From: Arthrobacter globiformis | Lineage (GTDB): Bacteria > Actinomycetota > Actinomycetes > Actinomycetales > Micrococcaceae | Direction of reading: 5' to 3' | Length of the DNA stretch: 64,000 nt | NCBI RefSeq assembly: GCF_030818015.1 | Contig: NZ_JAUSZX010000001.1 | Coordinates: 1-64,000, forward strand | Shown here: positions 30,798-38,449 of the stretch, piece after piece | How the letters are laid out: the number at the start of each line of letters is the position of its first letter | How positions within the stretch are numbered: the first letter of the stretch is position 1 | Position numbers and translations under genes: made by a program | Notes under the pieces: model-generated | Seen by the model: only the letters and a program-made list of their open reading frames with translations | Database searches by the model: none | Told to the model about the DNA's origin: nothing

Positions 30798-30890
30798 CAT
30801 TGAACGGAGTTAGCTAGAAAGTGAGGCCGGCGCCTTGGCCTCGGCATTGCGTTGCCCGGCTTAGGCCCCTGAGCCCGGGTCCGTTCAATG
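30798..30890 (+). ncRNA. Candidate structured leader RNA (three-way junction)
   Basis: An 11-bp perfect pairing CATTGAACGGA (30798-30808) with TCCGTTCAATG (30880-30890) closes a 71-base interior. That interior holds two further hairpins: GAGGCC/GGCCTC (30823-30842) and CCCGGCTTA paired to TGAG-C-CCGGG (30855-30879, one bulged base). The ATG at 30888 lies in the closing stem. It matches no riboswitch class that I recognise. Confidence 0.35.
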
Positions 30891-31853
30891 AAAGCGAGTA
30901 ACCTGATGAGCAGCCCAATCGGCTCCGGGGACAGACGCCCCCGGCGCATTTCCTCTGAATCAGGCACGTCCGAAACCGGCAGGTCCGAACACAACAGGCC
31001 TGAACACAGCGCGGCAGAGCCCTACCCTGCCACCTACAGCTCCGCGGATCGCAGTTCGGCAGACGCGCCCACGGAAGCTACTCCTGTCTACGATGCCACC
31101 CAGACCCGGCGTTCGGACCATCCCGGCGTCACCAGCACCGGCGCCACGACGGACACGCACACCCGGGCACTCAACACCACGGACACGCCATACGCCGAGC
31201 GCGACTACACCCCCGGCAATGAACCGGACGGCCGCCCGGACACAGCACGGCCCGACGACCCGGCCTTTGCCACCCGGGAGATGGCAGCGGCCCGCCAAAA
31301 GGAGGCGTTCGGCGGCATGAAGATCGGCTCGGCGTTCTTTGGCTGGCTGGCCGCCACGGGCATGGCTGTGCTGTTGACCGCCCTGGTCGCCGCGGCCGGG
31401 ACTGCCGTGGGACTTGCCACGAACACCGACGTGAACGCCGCCGTGGGCCGGGCTGCCTCGAACCAGACAGTGGGAATCGCGGGCATCATCGTCCTGCTGG
31501 TCATCCTCTTCGCTTCCTACTACAGCGGAGGCTACGTCGCCGGCAGGATGGCCCGGTTCAATGGCGCGAAGCAGGGGTTCATGGTGTGGATCTGGGCCCT
31601 GATCGCCGCTGTGCTGGTGGCCGTGCTCGGCATGATCGCCGGCGAGCAGTTCAATATCCTGGCGCAGCTGAACAGCTTCCCCCGGATTCCGGTCAACGAG
31701 GGCCAGGTGACCACCACCGGCATCATTGCCGCCGTCGTGGTCGCCCTGGTGGCGCTGGTTGGTGCCGTACTGGGCGGCATGGCCGGCATGCACTTCCACC
31801 GCAAGGTGGACCGCGCCGGCTTCACTCCCACGGCGGATTATGAGGAGCACTGA
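30888..31853 (+). CDS. Membrane protein with disordered N-terminus
   Basis: The 321-residue protein has a hydrophilic, Thr/Asp/Arg-rich first half (to about 135) and a hydrophobic second half with four membrane segments (about 150-172, 193-217, 226-247, 275-300). These include GGYVAGRMARFNGAKQGFMV between segments. It resembles the four-helix YrzE/TIGR04086-type proteins in layout, without a known function. ATG at 30906 is an alternative start, free of the stem that covers 30888. A hairpin (31867-31883) ends the transcript. Confidence 0.65.
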   Translation: MKASNLMSSPIGSGDRRPRRISSESGTSETGRSEHNRPEHSAAEPYPATYSSADRSSADAPTEATPVYDATQTRRSDHPGVTSTGATTDTHTRALNTTDTPYAERDYTPGNEPDGRPDTARPDDPAFATREMAAARQKEAFGGMKIGSAFFGWLAATGMAVLLTALVAAAGTAVGLATNTDVNAAVGRAASNQTVGIAGIIVLLVILFASYYSGGYVAGRMARFNGAKQGFMVWIWALIAAVLVAVLGMIAGEQFNILAQLNSFPRIPVNEGQVTTTGIIAAVVVALVALVGAVLGGMAGMHFHRKVDRAGFTPTADYEEH

Positions 31854-31866
31854 ATAGGAGGACCGC

Positions 31867-31883
31867 TGACCGGCTGCCGGTCA
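31867..31883. terminator. Hairpin between convergent genes
   Basis: TGACCGG (31867-31873) pairs with CCGGTCA (31877-31883) around CTG, followed by TTTCC on the plus strand. It lies between the membrane protein gene and the convergent YchJ gene. Confidence 0.45.
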
Positions 31884-31887
31884 TTTC

Positions 31888-32292
31888 CTACCGGTAATGC
31901 GCGACGGCGTCCACGTAGTACCAGCGCCGGTCCACCCTGAGGAAGCGGCTCGTTTCATGGTGGACGCCCCGCTCGCCGTCCTGACGGAAGTGCGCCTTGA
32001 ATTCCACGACGCCTTCGGTATCGAGCGGGCCGCCCCGCTCGACGGACACAATGTCCAGCCGCCGCCACTCCAGGCCCGGCTCGAACTCCAGCTCCGCGGG
32101 CCGTGTGCTGGAGTGCCATGTTTTCAGCAGGTAGCCGGCATCCAGCAGGACGAAGGCAGAGTAGCGGGAACGCATCAGCTGCTCGGCGGTGGCTGCCTCT
32201 GCAGCGCCGCTGTGGAACCGGCCGCAGCAGTCGGCGTAATGCTCGCCGGAAAGGCACGGGCAATTACCGGTAAAGGGTTCTGGCTCGGTCAT
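31888..32292 (-). CDS. YchJ family protein (SEC-C motif)
   Basis: The 134-residue protein starts MTEPEPFTGNCPCLSGEHYA and has the CPC-x8-CC metal motif of SEC-C proteins, followed by the YchJ block LMRSRYSAFVLLDAGYLLKT and FKAHFRQDGERGVHHETSRF. The fold is NTF2-like. The biochemical role is unknown. I chose ATG at 32292 because the upstream extension of the frame has no family similarity. Confidence 0.85.
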   Translation of the reverse strand: MTEPEPFTGNCPCLSGEHYADCCGRFHSGAAEAATAEQLMRSRYSAFVLLDAGYLLKTWHSSTRPAELEFEPGLEWRRLDIVSVERGGPLDTEGVVEFKAHFRQDGERGVHHETSRFLRVDRRWYYVDAVAHYR

Positions 32293-32515
32293 GGCATCCC
32301 TGGGAACGTGGTGGGTCGCTTGCTGAATCAGACTATAGGCGGCTTGATACGGCCGGGTCCTATAACAGCTTTGAAACAACAGTTGCCGGTACTTGCCATG
32401 AGGGCATGTCGGCAGTAAATAGTCCGTATGGTGGTTAGGGGCTGATTTCCGGCGTAATCACCGGGCTCGATCACGTCGGTGACGGGCCGGGCGCGCCGAT
32501 GGTAAGGAGGGTGAA

Positions 32516-33274
32516 GTGGAAGATCCGACAACGATTGCACTGAACCTGACCTTTTTTGGCACCCTGGGTGTTGCCTTCCTGATGTTCATCGGCCTGTGCA
32601 TCAGTGTCATGCTCACGCTGGTGATTGCGGGGCTGGGACGCCTTGTGGCGTTGATCGTGATGGCGCTGTTCGGCCGCCTCCCCAGGAACGAGACCGTCGA
32701 GATCGTGCGGCTCGCTGCTGACGGAAGCCCGCTGCCCGCGGACGCAGAAGTGGTGCCGGCAAAAGCCAAGGCCAAAAAAGCCGCCAAGGCCCCCCGGCCG
32801 GTCCGCGAGCCCCGCGCACCGATCGACTGGAAGAAACTGCGGACCCGCGCCGGCCTTCAGGAGGCGCTCCGCAGCGCCGTCGTCCACCATCCCCTGGTGA
32901 CTGCCGCCCGTCCGGTGCCGCCCGTCCTCGCGAAGGACTGGGCCGACGCCGTAGCTGCCGCCGACGCCCGCGCAGTGGCGCGTGCCCGGGCCGCCGCGCC
33001 GGAAGTCAAGGTCACCGTGCGGGACCTGCCGCCGCCCGACGTCGCCGCGGCCAGCGTGACCGAGGTGGCTCCGCTCGTGGAGTCGGCCCTGCGCCACGAT
33101 GCCGTTCCGGCCGACCCTGCCAGCAAGGGCGAAACCGTCCGGTCCGCCTTGGCGCTGTCCGCCCAGCCGCCACGGCCTGCGCGGAAACCGGCCATAGCCG
33201 GACATGTCACCGTCCTGGACACCGGTTCCATGACGTCGCTGGCGCAGCACCCGGACGCCCGCAGCCGCGCCTGA
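32516..33274 (+). CDS. Membrane-anchored protein with long Ala/Pro/Arg tail
   Basis: The 252-residue product begins VEDPTTIALNLTFFG from a GTG with AAGGAGGGTGAA in front. Two membrane segments (about 8-33 and 37-54) are followed by a long, positively charged, Ala- and Pro-rich cytoplasmic tail with KAKAKKAAKAPRPVREP near residue 85. The N-terminal part resembles the small protein at 28241-28543. I do not recognise the tail. Confidence 0.6.
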   Translation: MEDPTTIALNLTFFGTLGVAFLMFIGLCISVMLTLVIAGLGRLVALIVMALFGRLPRNETVEIVRLAADGSPLPADAEVVPAKAKAKKAAKAPRPVREPRAPIDWKKLRTRAGLQEALRSAVVHHPLVTAARPVPPVLAKDWADAVAAADARAVARARAAAPEVKVTVRDLPPPDVAAASVTEVAPLVESALRHDAVPADPASKGETVRSALALSAQPPRPARKPAIAGHVTVLDTGSMTSLAQHPDARSRA

Positions 33275-33367
33275 CCGGCTGGTTCCATGCCGGTCAGGCG
33301 CCGGCAGCGGGCCAGTCACGAGGCGGGCAGCGAGATAGGCCGCCAACATCCCTTACCCTGAGCAACC

Positions 33368-34393
33368 ATGTCCGCTAGCGTGAAACCCATGGAATTCAGA
33401 TACCTCGGAAACAGCGGCTTCAAGATTTCGGAAATCACGTTCGGCAACTGGCTCACGCATGGCTCCCAGGTGGAGAACGACGTCGCCACCCGGTGCGTGC
33501 GGGCGGCGCTGGACGCCGGCATCAGCACCTTCGACACGGCGGACGTCTACGCCAACACCGCGGCGGAAACAGTTCTGGGCGAAGCGCTCAAGGGCGAACG
33601 CCGACAGTCCATCGAGATCTTCACGAAGGTATTCGGTCCCACCGGCCCCAAGGGCAAGAACGACCTCGGACTGTCCCGGAAGCACATCATGGAATCCATC
33701 GACGGGTCCCTCAGCCGGCTGCAGACGGACTACGTGGACCTGTACCAGGCGCACCGCTACGACTTTGAAACGCCGCTGGAGGAAACGATGCAGGCGTTCG
33801 CCGACATCGTCCGGCAGGGAAAGGCCCTGTACATCGGGGTGAGCGAGTGGACCGCCGAGCAGCTCCGCCACGGCCACGCCCTGGCCAAGGAACTTGGCTT
33901 CCAGCTGATCTCCAACCAGCCGCAGTACTCCATGCTGTGGCGGGTCATCGAGGAGGAAGTGGTTCCGGCGTCGGAGGAACTGGGCGTCTCCCAGATCGTC
34001 TGGTCCCCCATGGCGCAGGGTGTGCTGAGCGGCAAGTACCTGCCCGGCCAGCCGCTCCCGGAGGGCAGCCGCGCCACCGACGACAAGGGCGGTGCCAAGA
34101 TGATCCAGCGCTGGATGCGGGACGACGTCCTGGCCGCCGTGCAGGAGTTGCGGCCGGTCGCCGAGGAAGCGGGACTGACCATGCCGCAGCTGGCGGTGGC
34201 CTGGGTACTGCAGAATCCGAACGTCGCCTCCGCCATCGTGGGCGCCTCCCGGCCGGAACAGGTGGCCGACAGCGCCGCGGCCGCCGGCGTGCGCCTTGAC
34301 CCGGACGTCCTGAAGAAGATCGACGCCGCCGTCGGCTCCCTCGCCGAGCGGGACCCGGCCCAGACAAAGTCCCCCGCAACCCGCGAGGCCTAG
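33368..34393 (+). CDS. Aldo/keto reductase (Kv-beta-like group)
   Basis: The 341-residue barrel protein has the full catalytic tetrad: Asp56 and Tyr61 in FDTADVYAN, Lys87 in IFTKVFGP and His129 in YQAHRYD. The C-terminal NADPH site reads VGASRPEQV. Sequence blocks (GISTFDTADVY, TPLEETMQAFADIVRQGKA, YIGVSEWTAEQL) resemble the potassium-channel-beta-like branch. It reduces aldehydes or ketones with NADPH; substrate unknown. It is 8 bases from the next gene and probably co-transcribed with it. ATG at 33389 is a possible alternative start. Confidence 0.9.
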   Translation: MSASVKPMEFRYLGNSGFKISEITFGNWLTHGSQVENDVATRCVRAALDAGISTFDTADVYANTAAETVLGEALKGERRQSIEIFTKVFGPTGPKGKNDLGLSRKHIMESIDGSLSRLQTDYVDLYQAHRYDFETPLEETMQAFADIVRQGKALYIGVSEWTAEQLRHGHALAKELGFQLISNQPQYSMLWRVIEEEVVPASEELGVSQIVWSPMAQGVLSGKYLPGQPLPEGSRATDDKGGAKMIQRWMRDDVLAAVQELRPVAEEAGLTMPQLAVAWVLQNPNVASAIVGASRPEQVADSAAAAGVRLDPDVLKKIDAAVGSLAERDPAQTKSPATREA

Positions 34394-34401
34394 GAGCACC
34401 C

Positions 34402-35253
34402 ATGACGGATCTTCCAGACCTTGCGGTCACCGGCGCCACCGGGGTCCTTGGCGGCATGGTGGCCCGCCAATTGTCCGACGCCGGATTCTCCCAGCGCCTG
34501 CTGTTGCGCGACCCCCGGCGGGCGCCGGACCTGAAGGACGCCCCAGCGGTGGTGGTCAGTTATGGGGACCCCGTGCTGTCCCGCCCGGCCCTGGAAGGAG
34601 TCAAAGTCCTCTTCATGGTGTCGGCGGCGGAGGCGGAGGACCGGCTGCAGCAGCATTACGCCTTCGTGGACACCGCAGCAGAGGCCGGCGTGCGGCACGT
34701 TGTGTACACGTCCTTCTTCGGGGCGGCGCCGGACTGCACCTTCACCCTGGGCCGCGACCATTACGCCACCGAGGAGCGGATCAGGGCGTCCGGCATGGGG
34801 TTCACGTTCCTGCGGGACAACTTCTACCTCGATTTCCTGCCCAGGCTGGCCGGGGAGGACGGCGTCGTCCGGGGTCCGGCGGGCGACGGTGTGATGGCCG
34901 CAGTCGCGCGGGAGGACATTGCCCGGTCCGCGGTGGCCGTTCTCCGTGACCCCGCCGTCCACGCAGGGGCAACCTACGACCTGACCGGACCGGAAGACAT
35001 CTCGCTGGCGCACGCCGCCGAGGTGCTCACGCGTGCCACGGGCAGAACCGTTACGTATCATCACGAAACCGTGGACGAAGCGTTCGCCTCCCGCGCTTCC
35101 TACGGCGCACCGGCGTGGCAGGTCGAGGCCTGGGTCAGCACGTACACGGCGATCGCCGCCGGAGAACTGGCCGGGGTGACGTCGGACGTGCACGGCCTCA
35201 CCGGTCAGGACCCGATGGCACTCGAGGAATTGGTGAAGCTGCCGCAGCTGTAG
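34402..35253 (+). CDS. NAD(P)H-binding protein, NmrA/QOR2-like SDR
   Basis: The 283-residue protein begins with a Rossmann motif AVTGATGVLGGMVARQL and continues with LLLRDPRRAPDL and VKVLFMVSAAEAEDRLQQHY, as in atypical SDRs of the NmrA/NAD(P)H:quinone oxidoreductase 2 group. No Tyr-x3-Lys pair is evident. It likely reduces quinones or acts as a redox sensor. It sits 8 bases behind the aldo/keto reductase gene. Confidence 0.8.
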   Translation: MTDLPDLAVTGATGVLGGMVARQLSDAGFSQRLLLRDPRRAPDLKDAPAVVVSYGDPVLSRPALEGVKVLFMVSAAEAEDRLQQHYAFVDTAAEAGVRHVVYTSFFGAAPDCTFTLGRDHYATEERIRASGMGFTFLRDNFYLDFLPRLAGEDGVVRGPAGDGVMAAVAREDIARSAVAVLRDPAVHAGATYDLTGPEDISLAHAAEVLTRATGRTVTYHHETVDEAFASRASYGAPAWQVEAWVSTYTAIAAGELAGVTSDVHGLTGQDPMALEELVKLPQL

Positions 35254-35256
35254 GGG

Positions 35257-35320
35257 CCTGTTGACGGTGCTGGGTTGTTGACGATCACGGGCTGTTGACG
35301 GTCAGGCGCTGTTGACGGTC
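35257..35320 (+). repeat. Four tandem CTGTTGACGGTC-type repeats
   Basis: Four related 14-mers start at 35257, 35273, 35290 and 35307 (spacing 16-17 bases); the best pair share GCTGTTGACGGTC. They lie in the gap before the sulfite-oxidase-like gene. They resemble the GntR operator GACTGTTGACAGTC found 3 kb away, with the right arm changed at one base. Confidence 0.75.
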
Positions 35321-35402
35321 ATATGCGCGCGGCGTAAACCTGTGAGAAGGAGCACGCCTATCAGCAGCTGCACCCCGCAGCACCGAGCAGAATCGCAAGG
35401 CC

Positions 35403-36509
35403 ATGTCCAAGCTGATCTACCGACGCCGACCGTCCGCCCGCCCCGCACCCCATTCCGGTGAACCCACGCACGGCCCGCTCACCCGGGAAGAGCTGCAGCT
35501 CGCCGTGCGGAACCACTCGATGCCGCTCGAGGCCCTGCGCCAGGATGTGACTCCGCCCGGGCTGCATTACGTGCTGACGCACTTCGACATTCCGCAGGTC
35601 AGCGGCGCTTGGCACCTGCGGATCGGCGGCGCCGTGGAACGGGCTATGGAACTAAGCCTTGCGGCACTGAAGCGGGATCCGGCCATCAGTGTCCAGGTGA
35701 CCATGGAATGCGCCGGCAACGGGCGATCGCTGCTCAGGCCGCGGCCACTCAGCCAGCCCTGGACCCTGGAAGGCGTGGGAACGGCAGTGTGGACTGGTGT
35801 TCCGCTGGCCTACCTGCTTGCCCAGGCCGGCGTCGAGCCCGAGGCCGTCGAGGTGGTGTTCACCGGGCTGGACGCCGGGATCCAGGGTGGCGTGAGGCAC
35901 CAGTACGCCCGGAGCCTGCCGATTGCGGAAGCGTCCCGGGCCGACGTCGTCCTTGCCTACAAGATGAACGGCAACGAACTGCCGCCGCAGCACGGCTACC
36001 CGCTACGGCTCGTCGTCCCCGGCTGGTACGGCATGGCCAGCGTCAAGTGGCTGCAGTCGGTCCAGGTGGTCACGACGCCGTTCACCGGTTTCCAGCAGTC
36101 GGTCGCCTACCGCTACCAGCACAACGCGGACGACGCCGGCACCCCGGTTTCGCGGATCAGGGTGCGGTCCCTGATGGTCCCGCCAGGCATTCCTGACTTT
36201 TTCACCCGCCGCAGGTACCTGCCCCGCGGGCCCGTCATGCTCCAGGGCCGGGCGTGGTCCGGTGAAGGCGCCGTGACGAAGGTGGAAGTCGGCATCGACG
36301 GCAAGTGGGTTCCGGCGCAGCTGGACAAGCCTGCCGGTGCCTTCGCTTGGCGCGGCTGGAGCCTGCCGTGGGTGGCCGACCCCGGCCACCATGAACTGGC
36401 GTGCAGGGCCACCGACGCGACCGGGGCCATCCAACCGCTGGAGCAGCACTGGAATTACCAGGGCATGGGCAACAACACGGTGCAGCGCGTGCGGGTCATC
36501 GTCGAATAG
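35403..36509 (+). CDS. Sulfite oxidase-like molybdopterin enzyme
   Basis: The 368-residue protein has the oxidoreductase molybdopterin-binding domain (about 55-240) with MECAGNGRSL, where Cys103 is the expected molybdenum ligand, and YKMNGNELPPQHGYPLRLVV followed by GWYGMASVKWL. A C-terminal Mo-co dimerisation domain (about 255-365) follows. No heme domain, Tat signal or membrane anchor is visible, so it is the cytoplasmic plant-like form. It may oxidise sulfite or another small substrate. Its promoter region carries the CTGTTGACGG repeats. Confidence 0.88.
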   Translation: MSKLIYRRRPSARPAPHSGEPTHGPLTREELQLAVRNHSMPLEALRQDVTPPGLHYVLTHFDIPQVSGAWHLRIGGAVERAMELSLAALKRDPAISVQVTMECAGNGRSLLRPRPLSQPWTLEGVGTAVWTGVPLAYLLAQAGVEPEAVEVVFTGLDAGIQGGVRHQYARSLPIAEASRADVVLAYKMNGNELPPQHGYPLRLVVPGWYGMASVKWLQSVQVVTTPFTGFQQSVAYRYQHNADDAGTPVSRIRVRSLMVPPGIPDFFTRRRYLPRGPVMLQGRAWSGEGAVTKVEVGIDGKWVPAQLDKPAGAFAWRGWSLPWVADPGHHELACRATDATGAIQPLEQHWNYQGMGNNTVQRVRVIVE

Positions 36510-36631
36510 GTGTCAGCGCCGAGTGAACCGGGCGACGGAGGTCCTCCATAACGCGGTTCTTGTAGTCGACGCCCAGGCATCCCCGCCGGCGGCCAGAACA
36601 TCTCCCGCCCCGGCGCCCAGGGCAAACGCTG

Positions 36632-37405
36632 TTAGTGCATGTGGCTTCCGCCGTTGATGTCGATGGTGGTGCCGGTCAGGTAGGCGGAGTCCTCGGAGGA
36701 CAGGAAGGTGATGACGGCGGCGACTTCTTCAGTGGTGGCGTTGCGGCCCAGCGGGATGCCGGCGTTGATGGCCGCCTCCTGCTCCTCGGTGCTGCCGACG
36801 CGGATGTTGGTGTCCACGGCGCCCGGGGTGATGGCGTTGACGGTCACACCGGAGTCCCCGAGTTCGCGGGCGAGGGCCTTGGTGAAGCCGAGGATGGCGG
36901 CCTTCGCAGCGGAGTAGGGAACCTTGCCGAAGACGCCGCCGCCGCGCTGCGCGGAAACGGAGGACATGTTGACGATCCGGCCCCAGCCGTTATCGATCAT
37001 GTCCGGCAGGAAGGCCTTCGTGACGAGGTAGGTTCCGGTGGAGTTCACGGCCATGACCTTGTTCCAGAGGTCAAGCGTGGTTTCCAGGAAAGGCACCGGC
37101 GAAGTGATGCCGGCGATGTTGGCCAGCGCGCCGACAGCGGGAAGGGCGCCGCTCGTGACCTCGGCTGAAACTGCCTTGTACGCGGCGTTGACGGAGTCCT
37201 CGTTGGCGACGTCAATCTCGTAGCCGAACGCCGGGACGTTGAATTCGTTGCCGATTTCGGTGGCGACCTTTGCGGACTTCTCGCCGTCGAGGTCCAGGAT
37301 CACCACGCCCCAGCCCTGGCTGGCATAGCGGCGGGCGGTGGTGATGCCGATGCCCCGTTCCGAGGTGGCTCCGGTGAGGACGGCAGTGCGCTGAATGGCG
37401 GTCAT
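36632..37405 (-). CDS. SDR-family oxidoreductase of the sugar cluster
   Basis: The 257-residue protein has the Rossmann motif TGATSERGIG, the NMSSVSAQRG serine, and the active-site PYSAAKAAI (Tyr-x3-Lys), ending in a classical C-terminus TGTTIDINGGSHMH. It is a classical NAD(P)-dependent dehydrogenase. It lies downstream of the TIM-barrel isomerase gene on the same strand (gap about 30 bases) and is probably transcribed with it, divergently from the transporter and transketolase genes. It most likely oxidises or reduces a short sugar or sugar acid. Confidence 0.88.
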   Translation of the reverse strand: MTAIQRTAVLTGATSERGIGITTARRYASQGWGVVILDLDGEKSAKVATEIGNEFNVPAFGYEIDVANEDSVNAAYKAVSAEVTSGALPAVGALANIAGITSPVPFLETTLDLWNKVMAVNSTGTYLVTKAFLPDMIDNGWGRIVNMSSVSAQRGGGVFGKVPYSAAKAAILGFTKALARELGDSGVTVNAITPGAVDTNIRVGSTEEQEAAINAGIPLGRNATTEEVAAVITFLSSEDSAYLTGTTIDINGGSHMH

Positions 37406-37435
37406 GATTCTCCTTGGTGGATTTTGTGGGGTTGT

Positions 37436-38260
37436 TCAGATGAGGTCGGTGATGAAGCTGGCTGCCTTGGCGGCGGCTGCCGGCCGTTCGTCGTGGGTGA
37501 TGTCCCGGGTTTCGAGTTCCAGGCTGAAGTGCCCCGTGTAGCCCTGTTCGGCAAGGCCCCGCAGCCCGGCAGGGAAATCGGCCTGGCCGTTGCCGATGCT
37601 GAGGTTGATGTTCCCGGGCACGGCATCGCGCAGGTGCACGTGGGCTATCCGGCCCTCGTGGCGTGCCAGGTACTCCAGCGGTTCCTCGCCGGCGGCGACG
37701 ATGTGGCTGAAGTCCATGACTATCCCGACGCCGGACCCCGCCAGCCGCTGCGCCAGCAGTTCGGCACGTTCCAGGTTCCAGCAGAACCGCAGGAAGTGCA
37801 GTGATTCGGTCCAGAGTTCGACGCCGAACCCGGCCGCGCGCTCCCCCGCCCGGATTAGCTGCGCCGCGACGGTGTCCAGGTCCTCCTCGAGGCTGCGAAC
37901 CGGCTCGTGGCTCAGCGCACCGCAGGGAAGGACCAGTGCCTTGGCCCCCGTTTTAGCGGTGAGGGCGAGCAGGGCGTCAAGGTGCCTGTCCCGCTCAGCC
38001 TGCTGGCCGGCGTCGAGCACTGCATTCAGGTCACCGATATCCCCGTTGACTGAGCGCACCCGCAGGCCGGATGCGGCCACGTCACTGGCCACGGCTGAGA
38101 CGGCATCTGCGTCGAGTTCATACGGAACGTGATCGCAGACGCCGGGGAGGGCGCCAAGGTCGATCTCACCGAAACCGAGCCCAGCCATGGTTCGCAAGGC
38201 TGTCGGCAGATTTTGGTGGCGGAAGCTGATGGATGAGCACCCGAGTCGGGAATGGAACAT
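37436..38260 (-). CDS. Sugar isomerase/epimerase (TIM barrel, AP-endonuclease-2 family)
   Basis: The 274-residue protein has the xylose-isomerase-like barrel. Metal ligands are in place: Glu in ELWTESLHF, Asp and His in GIVMDFSHIV, His in HVHLRDAVPG and Glu in SLELETRD. Relatives include hydroxypyruvate isomerase, tagatose/psicose epimerases and 3-dehydroshikimate dehydratase, so the exact reaction is open. It is the first gene of the minus-strand arm of the cluster, with palindromic operators 63-145 bases upstream. Confidence 0.82.
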   Translation of the reverse strand: MFHSRLGCSSISFRHQNLPTALRTMAGLGFGEIDLGALPGVCDHVPYELDADAVSAVASDVAASGLRVRSVNGDIGDLNAVLDAGQQAERDRHLDALLALTAKTGAKALVLPCGALSHEPVRSLEEDLDTVAAQLIRAGERAAGFGVELWTESLHFLRFCWNLERAELLAQRLAGSGVGIVMDFSHIVAAGEEPLEYLARHEGRIAHVHLRDAVPGNINLSIGNGQADFPAGLRGLAEQGYTGHFSLELETRDITHDERPAAAAKAASFITDLI

Positions 38261-38322
38261 CGTCGTTGATCCTCTGGTAGTGCCCGGCAGGCTGTAGTGA
38301 TGGACACCACATTACGTGCGTC

Positions 38323-38336
38323 GACTGTTAACAGTC
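38323..38336. promoter_or_regulatory. GntR operator candidate O1
   Basis: GACTGTTAACAGTC is a perfect 14-bp palindrome in the divergent promoter region between the isomerase and transporter genes. Related sites are at 38350-38363, 38392-38405 and 41846-41859. Confidence 0.7.
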
Positions 38337-38349
38337 AACTCCTGAAGGC

Positions 38350-38363
38350 GACTGTTGACAGTC
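38350..38363. promoter_or_regulatory. GntR operator candidate O2
   Basis: GACTGTTGACAGTC differs from O1 at one central base. It lies 27 bases from O1, between two and three helix turns. Confidence 0.7.
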
Positions 38364-38391
38364 AGCATGACGCCGGTCACACTGGGACGTA

Positions 38392-38405
38392 TCTTGTTAA
38401 CAGTC
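38392..38405. promoter_or_regulatory. GntR operator candidate O3 (partial)
   Basis: TCTTGTTAACAGTC keeps the right arm and centre of O1 (11 of 14 bases). It lies 45 bases upstream of the transporter start. Confidence 0.5.
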
Positions 38406-38449
38406 GACAGCGCGCTGGACCTTCAGCCGCTCTTCGAAAGGGAACCAAC

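Noticed and set aside
30681..30887. Known riboswitch class (for example SAM, cobalamin, guanidine)
   Set aside because: The conserved cores of these classes are absent; only a generic three-stem fold is visible.
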